64,000 nucleotides of DNA from Halobacteriovorax sp. JY17 (GTDB lineage Bacteria; Bdellovibrionota; Bacteriovoracia; Bacteriovoracales; Bacteriovoracaceae): NCBI RefSeq assembly GCF_002753895.1, contig NZ_NJER01000002.1, positions 124,001 through 188,000 on the forward strand. Reading direction: 5' to 3'. The notes below the pieces were generated by a model, which ran no database searches, was not told the origin of the DNA, and worked only from the letters and a program-made list of their open reading frames with translations. Of the stretch, positions 51,948-60,564 are shown one piece after another (the stretch's first letter is position 1; the number at the start of each line of letters is the position of its first letter). Position numbers and translations under genes: made by a program.

Positions 51948-54539
51948 ATGAATCATACTCATATAAGAATAAAAGGGGCAAAGACTCACAATTTAAAGAA
52001 TATCGATGTGAGTTTCCCCTTAAACTCTATTACCTGTATTGCAGGACCTTCCGGATCGGGAAAGTCTTCTCTTGCTTTTCATACCATTCTTACAGAGTCT
52101 AAAAGAAGATTCATGAACTCTTTTCCTAGTGATGTGAAGTTCTTTTGGGATATTCCTCAGTCTGCAGATGTGGATGAAATAACTCCTGTGTTACCAGTTT
52201 GGGGATTGGCACAACATAATCCAGTTGTTGGATCTAGACCCGCAGCAATTGATTTAATGAGTGTAGGAGATCTTTTTTCAAAGTTACTTTTTAACATGGG
52301 AAGAAATTATTGTTCAACTCACTTAGTTCCACTTGAAGTTAATTTATCTATAGTTGGAATTCTTGCCTTTTTGGAAGAGCAGAACTTGTCTGATAAGGAT
52401 GTAGTACATTTCTTTTTAGACTCTGAGGATTATTTAAAGATTCATGGAGATGGTTTCTATCCCTCAAGGTCCTTCGGAGAAGGAGTAAATGAGTTTGATG
52501 AAGGCGATGAATATTGGGAATTATTTAGATTAAGGGCTTCTAAATTACAATCAATGGAGAAGAAGCTTGCTGATGTTGGCTTAGTTAATGCCTCCGGCCT
52601 GGTGCTTATTTATATACCAAATAAAAATTTAAAAAAGCTTTTTAGAATAAGTAAAAATAGGCAATGTCCAAAATGTGGAGAAGTGGAGAAAATAAATATT
52701 TCGTCACCATCTGTCTTTTCTCCCTTCACTCCATTAGGAGCCTGTATAGATTGTTCAGGACATGGAAGAAATTTAAAGTATGACAGAGTGAAGATAGTGA
52801 AAGATGAAAGACTTTCATTAAAAGAGGGAGCCGTGAATTTCTTAACGTATTCGAGATTCTCTCATTTAGAGCCTCTAATGCTTAAGGAGGCCAAGAAGGC
52901 TGGGTTTGATATAACAATTCCTTTTCACAAGTTGTCTCGAAAGGTTTGGAAGTTCTTAGAGGAAGGTGCAGGGCAATTCTGTGGACTGTTTGAGCTTTAC
53001 GAGTACTTGGAGTCTAAAAGGTATAAGAAGAACGTCAGAATTCTTATTCGATCATTGAAAACTGAAGTCCTTTGCGAATCTTGTGAGGGAACAAGACTAA
53101 AGAAAGATGTTTTAAGCTTTAGAGTTCCAGAGGAAAAGAAGTATTCATTAAGAGATATTCTCTTGTTTAATTTTGAAGAGCTTTTTGCATTTATTGGAAG
53201 AATCAAGGAGCAAAGAGAGAGAATTGAGAATTGGGAAGAAGTTAAGAAGATAGTTGGCAGTCTTGAAAGAATTTTGAAAGTCGCTATTGATTTAGGACTT
53301 GGAAGAGTTCTGTTACAAGAAAAAGTGAAGTCTTTGAGTATTAATAACTACCAAAAAATATTACTTGTAAAATACCTGTCTTTCGTGGGGTCTGGATCTC
53401 TTTTCATTTTAGATGAAGCAAGCTTAGGTTTAGATGCTAATGAGGTAAAGGTTTTATGGAAGTATCTTCAAATACTAAAAAAGGAAGGAAACACAATTAT
53501 TCTTGTAGATCATAATGATTACCTGCAGAAGAATTCTGATGAAGTTATTATCATGGGGCCGGGGGCAGGTCATAATGGTGGTGAAATTACTTATCAAGGA
53601 AAGTTTCAAAAAACAAAAAAACTAAAAGTTGAAAGTAGGAAAAAGAGAGAGCTTAAGAAGACGAATATTTCAGGAATAAGTATCGGCCAGTTTGTTCAAA
53701 AGGAAATAGAATTTAAAGTTCAGGGAGTTAATCTTGTTAGAGGAAAGAGCACTTCTGGAAAAAAAGATTTATATATTGAAGCTCTTGGAAATATTGTCTC
53801 TGAAGTTTTAGGGCTAGATAAAATATCCAATGTAGATGTTGAGTATAGGAGGCCAAAGAATTTATTTAAGTATGAAAAAGTATTAGTTCTAAATTCGAAA
53901 TTTAATAAATTTAGTTCAAGATCAACAGTAGGGACAATGGTGGGTTTAACTCCTTACATTCGAAAGCATTTTGCAAATTTAGCAGTCTCAAAAAATTTAA
54001 ACCTAAAAGAAGGTCATTTTTCTTCAAACTCAGATCTTGGAAAATGTTCTACATGCGAAGGGAGAGGTCTTCAAAGCATTGATATGCAATTTTTAGAAGA
54101 TGTTCAATTTGTTTGTGACGACTGCAAAGGAATGAAGCTTAAACCATTTCTTGCAACAATTTCAGATGGCTTCCATACTATTTATGAAACCCTAAGTAAG
54201 CCTATGAATGAAATCTTACCAAATCTAAAATTAACTCCAAAAGGTAAGAGAATATGGGAATATTTGAAGTTATTGAATTTAGACTATCTAAGCCTAGATA
54301 GGTCGTTAAGCTCTTTGTCTGGTGGAGAGAAGCAGAGGTTGAAGCTTCTATCCGAGCTTCAAAAAAGTATTGAGAACTCATTAATCATTCTTGAAGATCT
54401 TTCTTTTGGGCTTTCTCGCCACGAAATTTATAGAATAGGAGAATTTGTCCAAGATCTAACGAATAATGGGAATACCATTGTCTTAATCGATGAAAACGAG
54501 CATTTCTCAGGCTTTGTGGACGAAATTATTCAGGTTTAA
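51948..54539 (+). CDS. divergent UvrA paralogue with one degenerate ATP site
   Basis: An 863-residue member of the UvrA family of tandem ABC ATPases. The N-terminus IRIKGAKTHNLKNIDVSFP and Walker A GPSGSGKSSLAF (about 32-43) match UvrA. Zinc-module cysteines are near residues 239-242 and 700-725. The first signature (LSINNYQ near 461) is lost, but Walker B1 LFILDEA (about 484) and H-loop VDHND (about 520) are kept. In the second half Walker A reads GKSTSGKKD, Walker B2 LIILEDL, and the H-loop has no histidine (IDENEHF), while signature LSGGEKQR (about 790) is intact. It may be a UvrA2-type protein. GTG 51924 was rejected as start because it lies inside the terminator. Confidence 0.85.
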   Translation: MNHTHIRIKGAKTHNLKNIDVSFPLNSITCIAGPSGSGKSSLAFHTILTESKRRFMNSFPSDVKFFWDIPQSADVDEITPVLPVWGLAQHNPVVGSRPAAIDLMSVGDLFSKLLFNMGRNYCSTHLVPLEVNLSIVGILAFLEEQNLSDKDVVHFFLDSEDYLKIHGDGFYPSRSFGEGVNEFDEGDEYWELFRLRASKLQSMEKKLADVGLVNASGLVLIYIPNKNLKKLFRISKNRQCPKCGEVEKINISSPSVFSPFTPLGACIDCSGHGRNLKYDRVKIVKDERLSLKEGAVNFLTYSRFSHLEPLMLKEAKKAGFDITIPFHKLSRKVWKFLEEGAGQFCGLFELYEYLESKRYKKNVRILIRSLKTEVLCESCEGTRLKKDVLSFRVPEEKKYSLRDILLFNFEELFAFIGRIKEQRERIENWEEVKKIVGSLERILKVAIDLGLGRVLLQEKVKSLSINNYQKILLVKYLSFVGSGSLFILDEASLGLDANEVKVLWKYLQILKKEGNTIILVDHNDYLQKNSDEVIIMGPGAGHNGGEITYQGKFQKTKKLKVESRKKRELKKTNISGISIGQFVQKEIEFKVQGVNLVRGKSTSGKKDLYIEALGNIVSEVLGLDKISNVDVEYRRPKNLFKYEKVLVLNSKFNKFSSRSTVGTMVGLTPYIRKHFANLAVSKNLNLKEGHFSSNSDLGKCSTCEGRGLQSIDMQFLEDVQFVCDDCKGMKLKPFLATISDGFHTIYETLSKPMNEILPNLKLTPKGKRIWEYLKLLNLDYLSLDRSLSSLSGGEKQRLKLLSELQKSIENSLIILEDLSFGLSRHEIYRIGEFVQDLTNNGNTIVLIDENEHFSGFVDEIIQV

Positions 54540-54566
54540 CGTATTTCTAGTAGGTTGAGGATATTG

Positions 54567-54607
54567 ATACCCGAGTAAAAGTGTAAAGTTTTGTCATTAA
54601 TACCCGA
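54567..54607. repeat. direct repeat ATACCCGA upstream of the protease operon
   Basis: ATACCCGA occurs at 54567-54574 and 54600-54607, starts 33 bp apart, in the same orientation. TACCC (54601-54605) is also inverted as GGGTA at 54619-54623. Thirty-three bp is about three helical turns, so two copies would face the same side of the DNA. It may be an operator for the gene at 54643; no convincing core promoter could be fixed here. Confidence 0.4.
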
Positions 54608-54642
54608 TAATATAGATAGGGTAATAAGTTTAGGACAAAAAT

Positions 54643-55383
54643 ATGCACCGAAAAACACTTCTTTTCATCACTTTTATTTTTAGTACTTCGGTACTCTCTT
54701 CCACTTTTATTCCAATTTCACTAGATAAACAAATGGAGAATGCGTCAGGTGTTCTAAGGGCGCAATTTAAAGGTGTTGAGTATAAGAAAGTTTCTGAAAA
54801 CCAAATTATTACTGAAGCTACGTTTAGAATAATTGAAAGCGTGGGGATTAAGCAAAGTGAAATAATTAATAAGAATAATTTTAAAGTTATTTATCCCGGA
54901 GGAAAATGGCAGGATTTGGATTATAGAGTTTCTGGTGCGCCTCACTTTAGAGCGAGCGAAGAAACATTATTAATACTTAAGAAGACCTCCTTGGGTTATG
55001 CAGTGAAGGGCCTGGGAATGGGGAAGTATGATATCTATAAAAAAGATGATGTTATTTATTATAAATCATCAGTTTTTCCAGATCATGCAAGTCTGGGAAA
55101 AATTTCTCAAAAATCTTTTGATAATGCTCTTATTAAAAGGTTTGGGTCTGCCTTGCAGAAAGTTAAATCAGATAAATTTGTGAATATTCCGGTTGAGAAT
55201 AAAGTTGAAATGGAGGCTAGGGGAGGAAGGTTTCCTGCAAGCCTCGAGAGAGACCCTGGTTCTGAGAGCTTGGATCATCACAGTGAGGAGCAATCGGGGA
55301 ATCCGATATGGATAGTTGTAATTTTTTCTTTATTGGGAGCAATGTCTGTTTACACAATAAGAAGAACTAAGAGAAGAAAGTAA
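54643..55383 (+). CDS. exported protein with C-terminal membrane anchor, unknown function
   Basis: A 246-residue protein with a signal peptide (about 1-18), an extracytoplasmic domain of about 190 residues, and a tripartite C-terminus: the short motif SGNP, a membrane helix (about 220-238) and the basic tail RRTKRRK. I do not recognise the domain, which includes the segment FKVIYPGGKWQDLDY. The stop overlaps the next ATG by one base (TAATG), linking it to the metalloprotease; a chaperone, inhibitor or substrate role is conceivable. Confidence 0.75.
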   Translation: MHRKTLLFITFIFSTSVLSSTFIPISLDKQMENASGVLRAQFKGVEYKKVSENQIITEATFRIIESVGIKQSEIINKNNFKVIYPGGKWQDLDYRVSGAPHFRASEETLLILKKTSLGYAVKGLGMGKYDIYKKDDVIYYKSSVFPDHASLGKISQKSFDNALIKRFGSALQKVKSDKFVNIPVENKVEMEARGGRFPASLERDPGSESLDHHSEEQSGNPIWIVVIFSLLGAMSVYTIRRTKRRK

Positions 55384-57173
55384 TGAAGAGTGCTTTGATT
55401 TTATTGTTCTCTTTTTTCCAGTTTTCTGGTTACGCTTACGTTATAAATAGATCAGAGAGTGGAACAATTATAAAGTGGAGCTCGTCTAAAAACATTAATC
55501 TCTTCTTATCTACATCGACTCCAGATCTATCATCAATTGAGGTAAATAGTATTGTAACTGATTCACTCGGTGAGTGGTCAAGTCGAGTGAGTAACCCAAT
55601 AAATATTTCTGTTAGCAATGATGGAGAAGTCTCTGGAAGAAATGATATTTACTTTCAAAGTGATAATGAATTCTTTAGTGACCCTTCAATCGTTGCTGTT
55701 ACACAATATATTGTTAATTCTACAACTTCTTTCATTCAGGAAGCAGACATTGTTTTAAATGATTCTGCACATACTTTCTCTTCTAACTCAGCAAGCACAA
55801 AATTCTTGGGAAATGTTATTACTCATGAGTTGGGGCACTTGCTTGGAATGGGGCATAGTCAAGTAATCAGTTCGTCTATGTTTTATGAATTAAGAAAGGG
55901 ACAGGCGACAATAAGTGCAGATGACGATAGTGGTATTCGTTACTTGTACGGATCATCAACTCTTGGAACTATTAGTGGAGTAGTTGCTGGTGGTAGTAAT
56001 GCGACGTCTGTTTTTGGCGCACACGTATCGGCCTTTAGTTTAAGAGAGGGGAAAATTATTTCTGCTGCGGTGTCTGATTCTGATGGAACATTTACGATAA
56101 GCAATCTTCCTCTTGATGATACATACTTTATTTATACAGAGCCTTTAAATAATCTAAGCTCACTTCCAAATTACTATAGTGTGAGTAAGAAAGATTTTTG
56201 TGATTCAAATAAGGATTACAAGGGCTCTTTCTTTCAGAGATGCTTTGGAAGTGATAGGGGAAATCCTTACGGAATAAAGGTGAATTCTTCAAATAAGAAT
56301 ATTAATATCGGCACAGTTTCGATTAGGTGTGGGTTAGATGTCCCAGGAGATTACAACAGAGCGAAAGGAAGTTCATATGATATTTCTCTTGTAAGCGAAG
56401 ATGTAAATAACTACTACATTGGTAGTTCGAGTGTTGGTTTTTTTAATTCTCGACTAGATGGCGGAGTTATTAAATTTGATGATACGGAAGATGAATATAA
56501 TTTCGATCTATCTCTTTATGATCTTTATTCTTCGTTCCCAGGTAAAAACCTCTTTCTTGAAGTTCAAGTTCACTCACAGCCTTTCTTCTCTCCGTTACGT
56601 GTTGTTACAACCCTTGACCATGATGATTACATAACACCATCAGTTTATCCAAACCTTGGAGGCCCAGTCCCGGTTGATAGTGATGGAAATTATGATTTAG
56701 ACGTTAAATTAAATATTCCTCTATTTGCAGATAGTTCAAAGAATATCTACTCTCTAAAGATTGCTCCAAAGAATATAGATCAACTTTACTCGTCAGGGGT
56801 TGTTTCAGATATATTTTCCGCAGGAAGATATAATTATAACGAAGAGAGGCACTTCTACTTTATAACGACTCGTCTCGTTGAAAAAGTTGGGAGTGAATTC
56901 TTCGGTGTAAGTGAGAAGAATTACGGTGAAATTACAGATAATAAATCCTGCCTTGATGGAAGTTCGACCTATAAAGTTACTGGAAATATAATTGGAACAG
57001 CAACTGAGACTCTGAGAAAATCTACTAAGAAAGATGATTCCTTAGGTCTTGCGTGTGGATCTATTAGTTATATGGACGGTAATCCTCCGGGGAATGGACC
57101 AGTTGCGTCACTCTTCTTTGTCATAATGTTTACAATTTTTGCAATAAAATTCAATTCTTCTAAGTTTGTTTAA
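55383..57173 (+). CDS. exported matrixin-type zinc metalloprotease with C-terminal anchor
   Basis: A 596-residue secreted protease. After a signal peptide (about 1-18) the catalytic domain carries the full metzincin site HELGHLLGMGH (H148, E149, H152, H158) and a Met-turn at M166 (SSSMFY). Residues about 190-250 look like a carboxypeptidase-regulatory (CNA-B-like) domain, and further beta-rich, cysteine-containing regions follow. The C-terminus has DGNPPGNGP, a membrane helix (about 575-590) and a lysine-containing tail. No pro-domain cysteine switch is obvious. Likely surface or periplasmic protein digestion; a predation role is inferred, not shown. Confidence 0.87.
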   Translation: MKSALILLFSFFQFSGYAYVINRSESGTIIKWSSSKNINLFLSTSTPDLSSIEVNSIVTDSLGEWSSRVSNPINISVSNDGEVSGRNDIYFQSDNEFFSDPSIVAVTQYIVNSTTSFIQEADIVLNDSAHTFSSNSASTKFLGNVITHELGHLLGMGHSQVISSSMFYELRKGQATISADDDSGIRYLYGSSTLGTISGVVAGGSNATSVFGAHVSAFSLREGKIISAAVSDSDGTFTISNLPLDDTYFIYTEPLNNLSSLPNYYSVSKKDFCDSNKDYKGSFFQRCFGSDRGNPYGIKVNSSNKNINIGTVSIRCGLDVPGDYNRAKGSSYDISLVSEDVNNYYIGSSSVGFFNSRLDGGVIKFDDTEDEYNFDLSLYDLYSSFPGKNLFLEVQVHSQPFFSPLRVVTTLDHDDYITPSVYPNLGGPVPVDSDGNYDLDVKLNIPLFADSSKNIYSLKIAPKNIDQLYSSGVVSDIFSAGRYNYNEERHFYFITTRLVEKVGSEFFGVSEKNYGEITDNKSCLDGSSTYKVTGNIIGTATETLRKSTKKDDSLGLACGSISYMDGNPPGNGPVASLFFVIMFTIFAIKFNSSKFV

Positions 57174-57182
57174 TAAAATCAC

Positions 57183-57211
57183 TTGGATTCCTGTAGTATA
57201 AGTATCATAAT
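57183..57211 (+). promoter_or_regulatory. candidate promoter for the AMIN-like gene and lon
   Basis: TTGGAT (57183-57188), 17-bp spacer, CATAAT (57206-57211). Each hexamer deviates modestly from consensus. It lies about 40 bases upstream of the ATG at 57252. Confidence 0.5.
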
Positions 57212-57251
57212 ATTAATGTGTTAATGACTGATTTCATTAGGAAATTACATT

Positions 57252-57725
57252 ATGAGAAAATGGATTTTTTCAATTTTATTTTTACTTCTAACTTTTAACT
57301 CTTTCTCTCAAGATCTTATGGGTGAAAGAATTAGGCGCGTCTCCGGTTCTAAAAAGTCTGTCTACTTTGATAGTGGTATCTTTCACAATGGTGGCCCAAA
57401 GAGAAAGTCAGGACTTAAGGCCGTTCGGCATTCGTATACTGATAAGAAAGGCTATGAGAGAGTAGTTTTTGATTTTACTTCAAAAGAAATTCCAAGAGTG
57501 TATGGAAATATATCTTCCGGGGAAAAGAAGTTGTATATTGATTTATTTGATACAGACTTAGGTTCTAACATGGGATCTTTTGGTAAGAGTAAGTTTATAG
57601 ACGAAATAAAATTCTTTCCCATCAGCAAAGATTCTCTATCTATAGAAATTACATTTAATAAAATTGTAAATGTAGATATTTTCTATCTGAATTCTCCAGG
57701 TAGACTAGTATTTGATATTAAATAA
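57252..57725 (+). CDS. exported AMIN-domain-like protein
   Basis: A 157-residue protein with a signal peptide (about 1-19) and a single C-terminal beta-rich domain (about 65-157) resembling AMIN domains: YERVVFDFTSKEIPRVY and a final FYLNSPGRLVFDIK. AMIN domains target proteins to peptidoglycan or transport machines, as in AmiC and PilQ. Here there is no attached catalytic domain. It is followed 13 bases later by lon. Confidence 0.75.
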   Translation: MRKWIFSILFLLLTFNSFSQDLMGERIRRVSGSKKSVYFDSGIFHNGGPKRKSGLKAVRHSYTDKKGYERVVFDFTSKEIPRVYGNISSGEKKLYIDLFDTDLGSNMGSFGKSKFIDEIKFFPISKDSLSIEITFNKIVNVDIFYLNSPGRLVFDIK

Positions 57726-57738
57726 TTAAGGAGACGTC

Positions 57739-60231
57739 ATGTCAGATCATGAAAGTGATTATCAGGTCGAAATCAGACCTAGCGATATGGATGAAGCGAC
57801 TTTTCCAGAGTCGGTAGTCATTATTCCAATAATGAATAGTCCAATTTTTCCAGGAATGATCGCACCGATTATTCTAACTGAAGATAAATTTACACCAGAA
57901 CTTGATGAGCAGCTTTTAAAAACAGGTTACATTGCATTAAACCTTGTGAAGTCTGACTTAAAAGATGAGACTGGAGAATTCGTTCCTGAAGACGAGCTGG
58001 ATTTAGAGTCGAGAGATATATCATCAAAAGATATCTATAAAGTTGGTGTGCTCTGTAAGGTTGTTAAAAAATTAAAACTTCCAGATGGATCTGTAAATAT
58101 TCTTGTTCATGGAGTAAAGAGGTATAGGGCCTCAGGTATTTCTCAAGAAGCACCTCTTATTTTAACCAAGATTGATGTCTTTGAAGATATTCTCGAAGCT
58201 GATGAAGAGCTTGATGCTTACACACGATCGGTTATAAATCAGGTAAAAAAACTAAGTGAGATTAATCCATACTTTAATGAAGAGATGAAGCTTGCAATGC
58301 TGAATCCTCCATCTCCTGGAGCACTGGCAGATTTAGTAGCATTTGCAATTTCTCTAGATATTCCAGAAGCTCAAGATTTCTTAGAAACACTTGTTGTAAA
58401 AAAGAGATTTGCAAAGCTCCTCGTTTATTTAAAAAGAGAAAAAGATGTTGCAGATATCCAAAAGAAAATTTCTGATGAAGTTAACGATAAGGTTAATAAG
58501 TATCAAAGAGAATATTTCTTACGAGAACAGTTGAAGGTCATTAGATCTGAACTCGGAATGGATGAGGATGAGAAATCTCGTGATCTAAAGAAAATGAGAG
58601 AGCAAATTGAAGAAGCTGATCTTCCTGAGGATACAGTCAAGTCAATTAATGAAGAGCTTGACCGCTTGGAAGTAATTCCAGATTCATCTCCAGAATATAA
58701 TGTTGCTAGAACTTATATTAATTGGATGCTTGATCTACCTTGGGATAAATCGACAGACGATAAAGTTGATATGCCAATGGCTGCAAAGATTTTAGAAAAA
58801 GATCATTATGGATTAGAAAAAGCTAAAGAAAGAATACTTGAGTTCTTAGCTGTTAGAAAATTAAAGCCTGGTTACGACGGGACAATTCTCTGTCTTGCGG
58901 GTCCTCCGGGGGTTGGTAAAACTTCACTTGGACGAAGTGTTGCTGAAGCTCTTGGAAGAAAGTTTTATAGATTTAGTCTTGGTGGTATGAGAGATGAGGC
59001 TGAGATTAAAGGGCATAGAAGAACTTATGTTGGTGCCATGCCTGGTCGTATTATACAGGCCCTTAAGAGAGTAGAAGTTAATAATCCAGTAATCATGCTT
59101 GATGAAATTGATAAGCTTGGGCAATCGTTTCAAGGGGATCCTGCTTCAGCATTATTAGAAGTTTTAGATCCAGAGCAAAACTCAACTTTCATTGATAACT
59201 ACTTAGATATTCCATTTGATTTATCAAAAGTTTTATTTATTGCAACAGCAAATTATCTTGGAGATATCCCAGAACCACTCTTAGATAGAATGGAAGTAAT
59301 TGAACTCAGTGGGTATACGATTGAGGAGAAAGTTTCAATTGCAAATAAGTGGGTAATTCCAAAGCAATTGAAGAAACATGGACTCTTAAAGGGGGACTTC
59401 TCTCTTTCTGCAACAGTACTTAAGAAATTAATTTCTGATTATGCTAGAGAGCCTGGTGTGAGAATTATGGAGCAATATGTGGCCAAGCTTTGTAGAAAAG
59501 CGGCCATGTTAAAAGTTTCGGCAAAGAGAAAGGCTAAGAAGTTTTCTCCAGGTGCGAGTGACTTAGAAAAGCTTGTTGGTCCAGCTCGTTATCAAAGTGA
59601 TGTTGCCCAAAAGTCAGTTAAGCCTGGTGTAGTAACTGGTCTTGCATGGACTTCATTTGGAGGTGAGATTCTCTTTATAGAAACTCTTCCACTTGTAGGA
59701 AAAGGTGGCTTCAAGCTTACTGGTCAGCTTGGAGATGTCATGCATGAGTCAGCAAATCTTGCTTATAGCTATGTAAAGAAACTTCTTCAGCAAGAAATTG
59801 AAGAAGAGCTAAAAAAGAGCGGTAAGAAAAAGAAGAGATCCAAAGAGAGTGAGGAAGATGAAACTCCTGAGGATTACTTATCTGATCATGAGGTTCATTT
59901 GCACTTACCTGCGGGAGCAACTCCCAAAGATGGTCCAAGTGCAGGGATCACAATGGCCTTGGCCCTTTATAGTTTAGCAACGAATCAAAAAATTCGTCCA
60001 CAGTTAGCAATGACTGGAGAGTTAAGTCTTACGGGTAAAGTTCTTCCTGTTGGTGGAATAAAAGAAAAAGTTCTTGGGGCTAAGAGAGCGGGAATCAAAG
60101 AAATAATTCTTCCAAAAGATTGTGAGAAGGATTTAATTGAAGTTCCAGATAGGCACAGAAAGGGACTTAAGTTCTATCCAGTAGAACATTTTGATGAAGT
60201 ATTAAAAATTGCATTTAAAAAGAAGAGATAA
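57739..60231 (+). CDS. lon: ATP-dependent protease Lon
   Basis: An 830-residue Lon protease. The N-terminal substrate-binding LON domain (about 20-230), a coiled-coil region, the AAA+ domain with Walker A GPPGVGKT (about 389-396) and Walker B IMLDEID, and the C-terminal serine-lysine protease with the nucleophile in PKDGPSAGIT (about S733) and the lysine in GGIKEKVLGA are all intact. An acidic-basic insertion rich in Lys, Ser and Glu (about 690-720) precedes the protease active site and is unusual. GGAGAC precedes the ATG. Confidence 0.97.
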   Translation: MSDHESDYQVEIRPSDMDEATFPESVVIIPIMNSPIFPGMIAPIILTEDKFTPELDEQLLKTGYIALNLVKSDLKDETGEFVPEDELDLESRDISSKDIYKVGVLCKVVKKLKLPDGSVNILVHGVKRYRASGISQEAPLILTKIDVFEDILEADEELDAYTRSVINQVKKLSEINPYFNEEMKLAMLNPPSPGALADLVAFAISLDIPEAQDFLETLVVKKRFAKLLVYLKREKDVADIQKKISDEVNDKVNKYQREYFLREQLKVIRSELGMDEDEKSRDLKKMREQIEEADLPEDTVKSINEELDRLEVIPDSSPEYNVARTYINWMLDLPWDKSTDDKVDMPMAAKILEKDHYGLEKAKERILEFLAVRKLKPGYDGTILCLAGPPGVGKTSLGRSVAEALGRKFYRFSLGGMRDEAEIKGHRRTYVGAMPGRIIQALKRVEVNNPVIMLDEIDKLGQSFQGDPASALLEVLDPEQNSTFIDNYLDIPFDLSKVLFIATANYLGDIPEPLLDRMEVIELSGYTIEEKVSIANKWVIPKQLKKHGLLKGDFSLSATVLKKLISDYAREPGVRIMEQYVAKLCRKAAMLKVSAKRKAKKFSPGASDLEKLVGPARYQSDVAQKSVKPGVVTGLAWTSFGGEILFIETLPLVGKGGFKLTGQLGDVMHESANLAYSYVKKLLQQEIEEELKKSGKKKKRSKESEEDETPEDYLSDHEVHLHLPAGATPKDGPSAGITMALALYSLATNQKIRPQLAMTGELSLTGKVLPVGGIKEKVLGAKRAGIKEIILPKDCEKDLIEVPDRHRKGLKFYPVEHFDEVLKIAFKKKR

Positions 60232-60260
60232 AAAAAGGGAGCTACTAGCTCCCTTTTTTT
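60231..60260. terminator. bidirectional terminator between lon and rpoZ
   Basis: GGGAGCT (60237-60243), ACT loop, AGCTCCC (60247-60253), flanked by an A-run upstream and TTTTTTT downstream. It can therefore end both lon (+) and rpoZ (-). Confidence 0.92.
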
Positions 60261-60279
60261 ATATGTGAATTTTTGTATT

Positions 60280-60492
60280 CTAGAATTCGTCAGAGTCGTA
60301 CTCGCTTACAGGAGCATGTTTAACTTTTCCAGCAGCGATTTCTCTAAGAGCAGTAACAACTTCTTTGTTTTTGCTTCTTACAAGAGATTCAGAACCTTCT
60401 CTAAGTTGTTTAACTCTCTTAACGGCCAAGTGAACGAGCTCGTATCTGTTTTCAACTTTTTCCAAGCAATCTTCAATTGTAATTCTGGCCAT
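60280..60492 (-). CDS. rpoZ: RNA polymerase omega subunit
   Basis: A 70-residue omega subunit. [20 protein letters not shown] and the basic [10 protein letters not shown] segment are typical, followed by an acidic tail. GGAG lies six bases before the ATG. In many bacteria rpoZ neighbours gmk or spoT, which are absent here. Confidence 0.95.
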   Translation of the reverse strand: MARITIEDCLEKVENRYELVHLAVKRVKQLREGSESLVRSKNKEVVTALREIAAGKVKHAPVSEYDSDEF

Positions 60493-60527
60493 ATGTATCT
60501 CCGTTTTATTAAATATATGAATATTTC

Positions 60528-60556
60528 TAAATATGATAATTTTTTCTTAATGTCAA
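60528..60556 (-). promoter_or_regulatory. candidate sigma-70 promoter for rpoZ
   Basis: On the minus strand, a perfect TTGACA (60556-60551), 17-bp spacer, and TATTTA (60533-60528). It lies just before rpoZ and overlaps the very end of the acyl-CoA synthetase gene region, so rpoZ need not depend on read-through. Confidence 0.7.
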
Positions 60557-60564
60557 AAACTCTT

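Noticed and set aside
51764-52102. 112-residue ORF spanning the rpsI end and the UvrA-paralogue start
   Set aside because: It runs out of frame through two recognised genes and a terminator.
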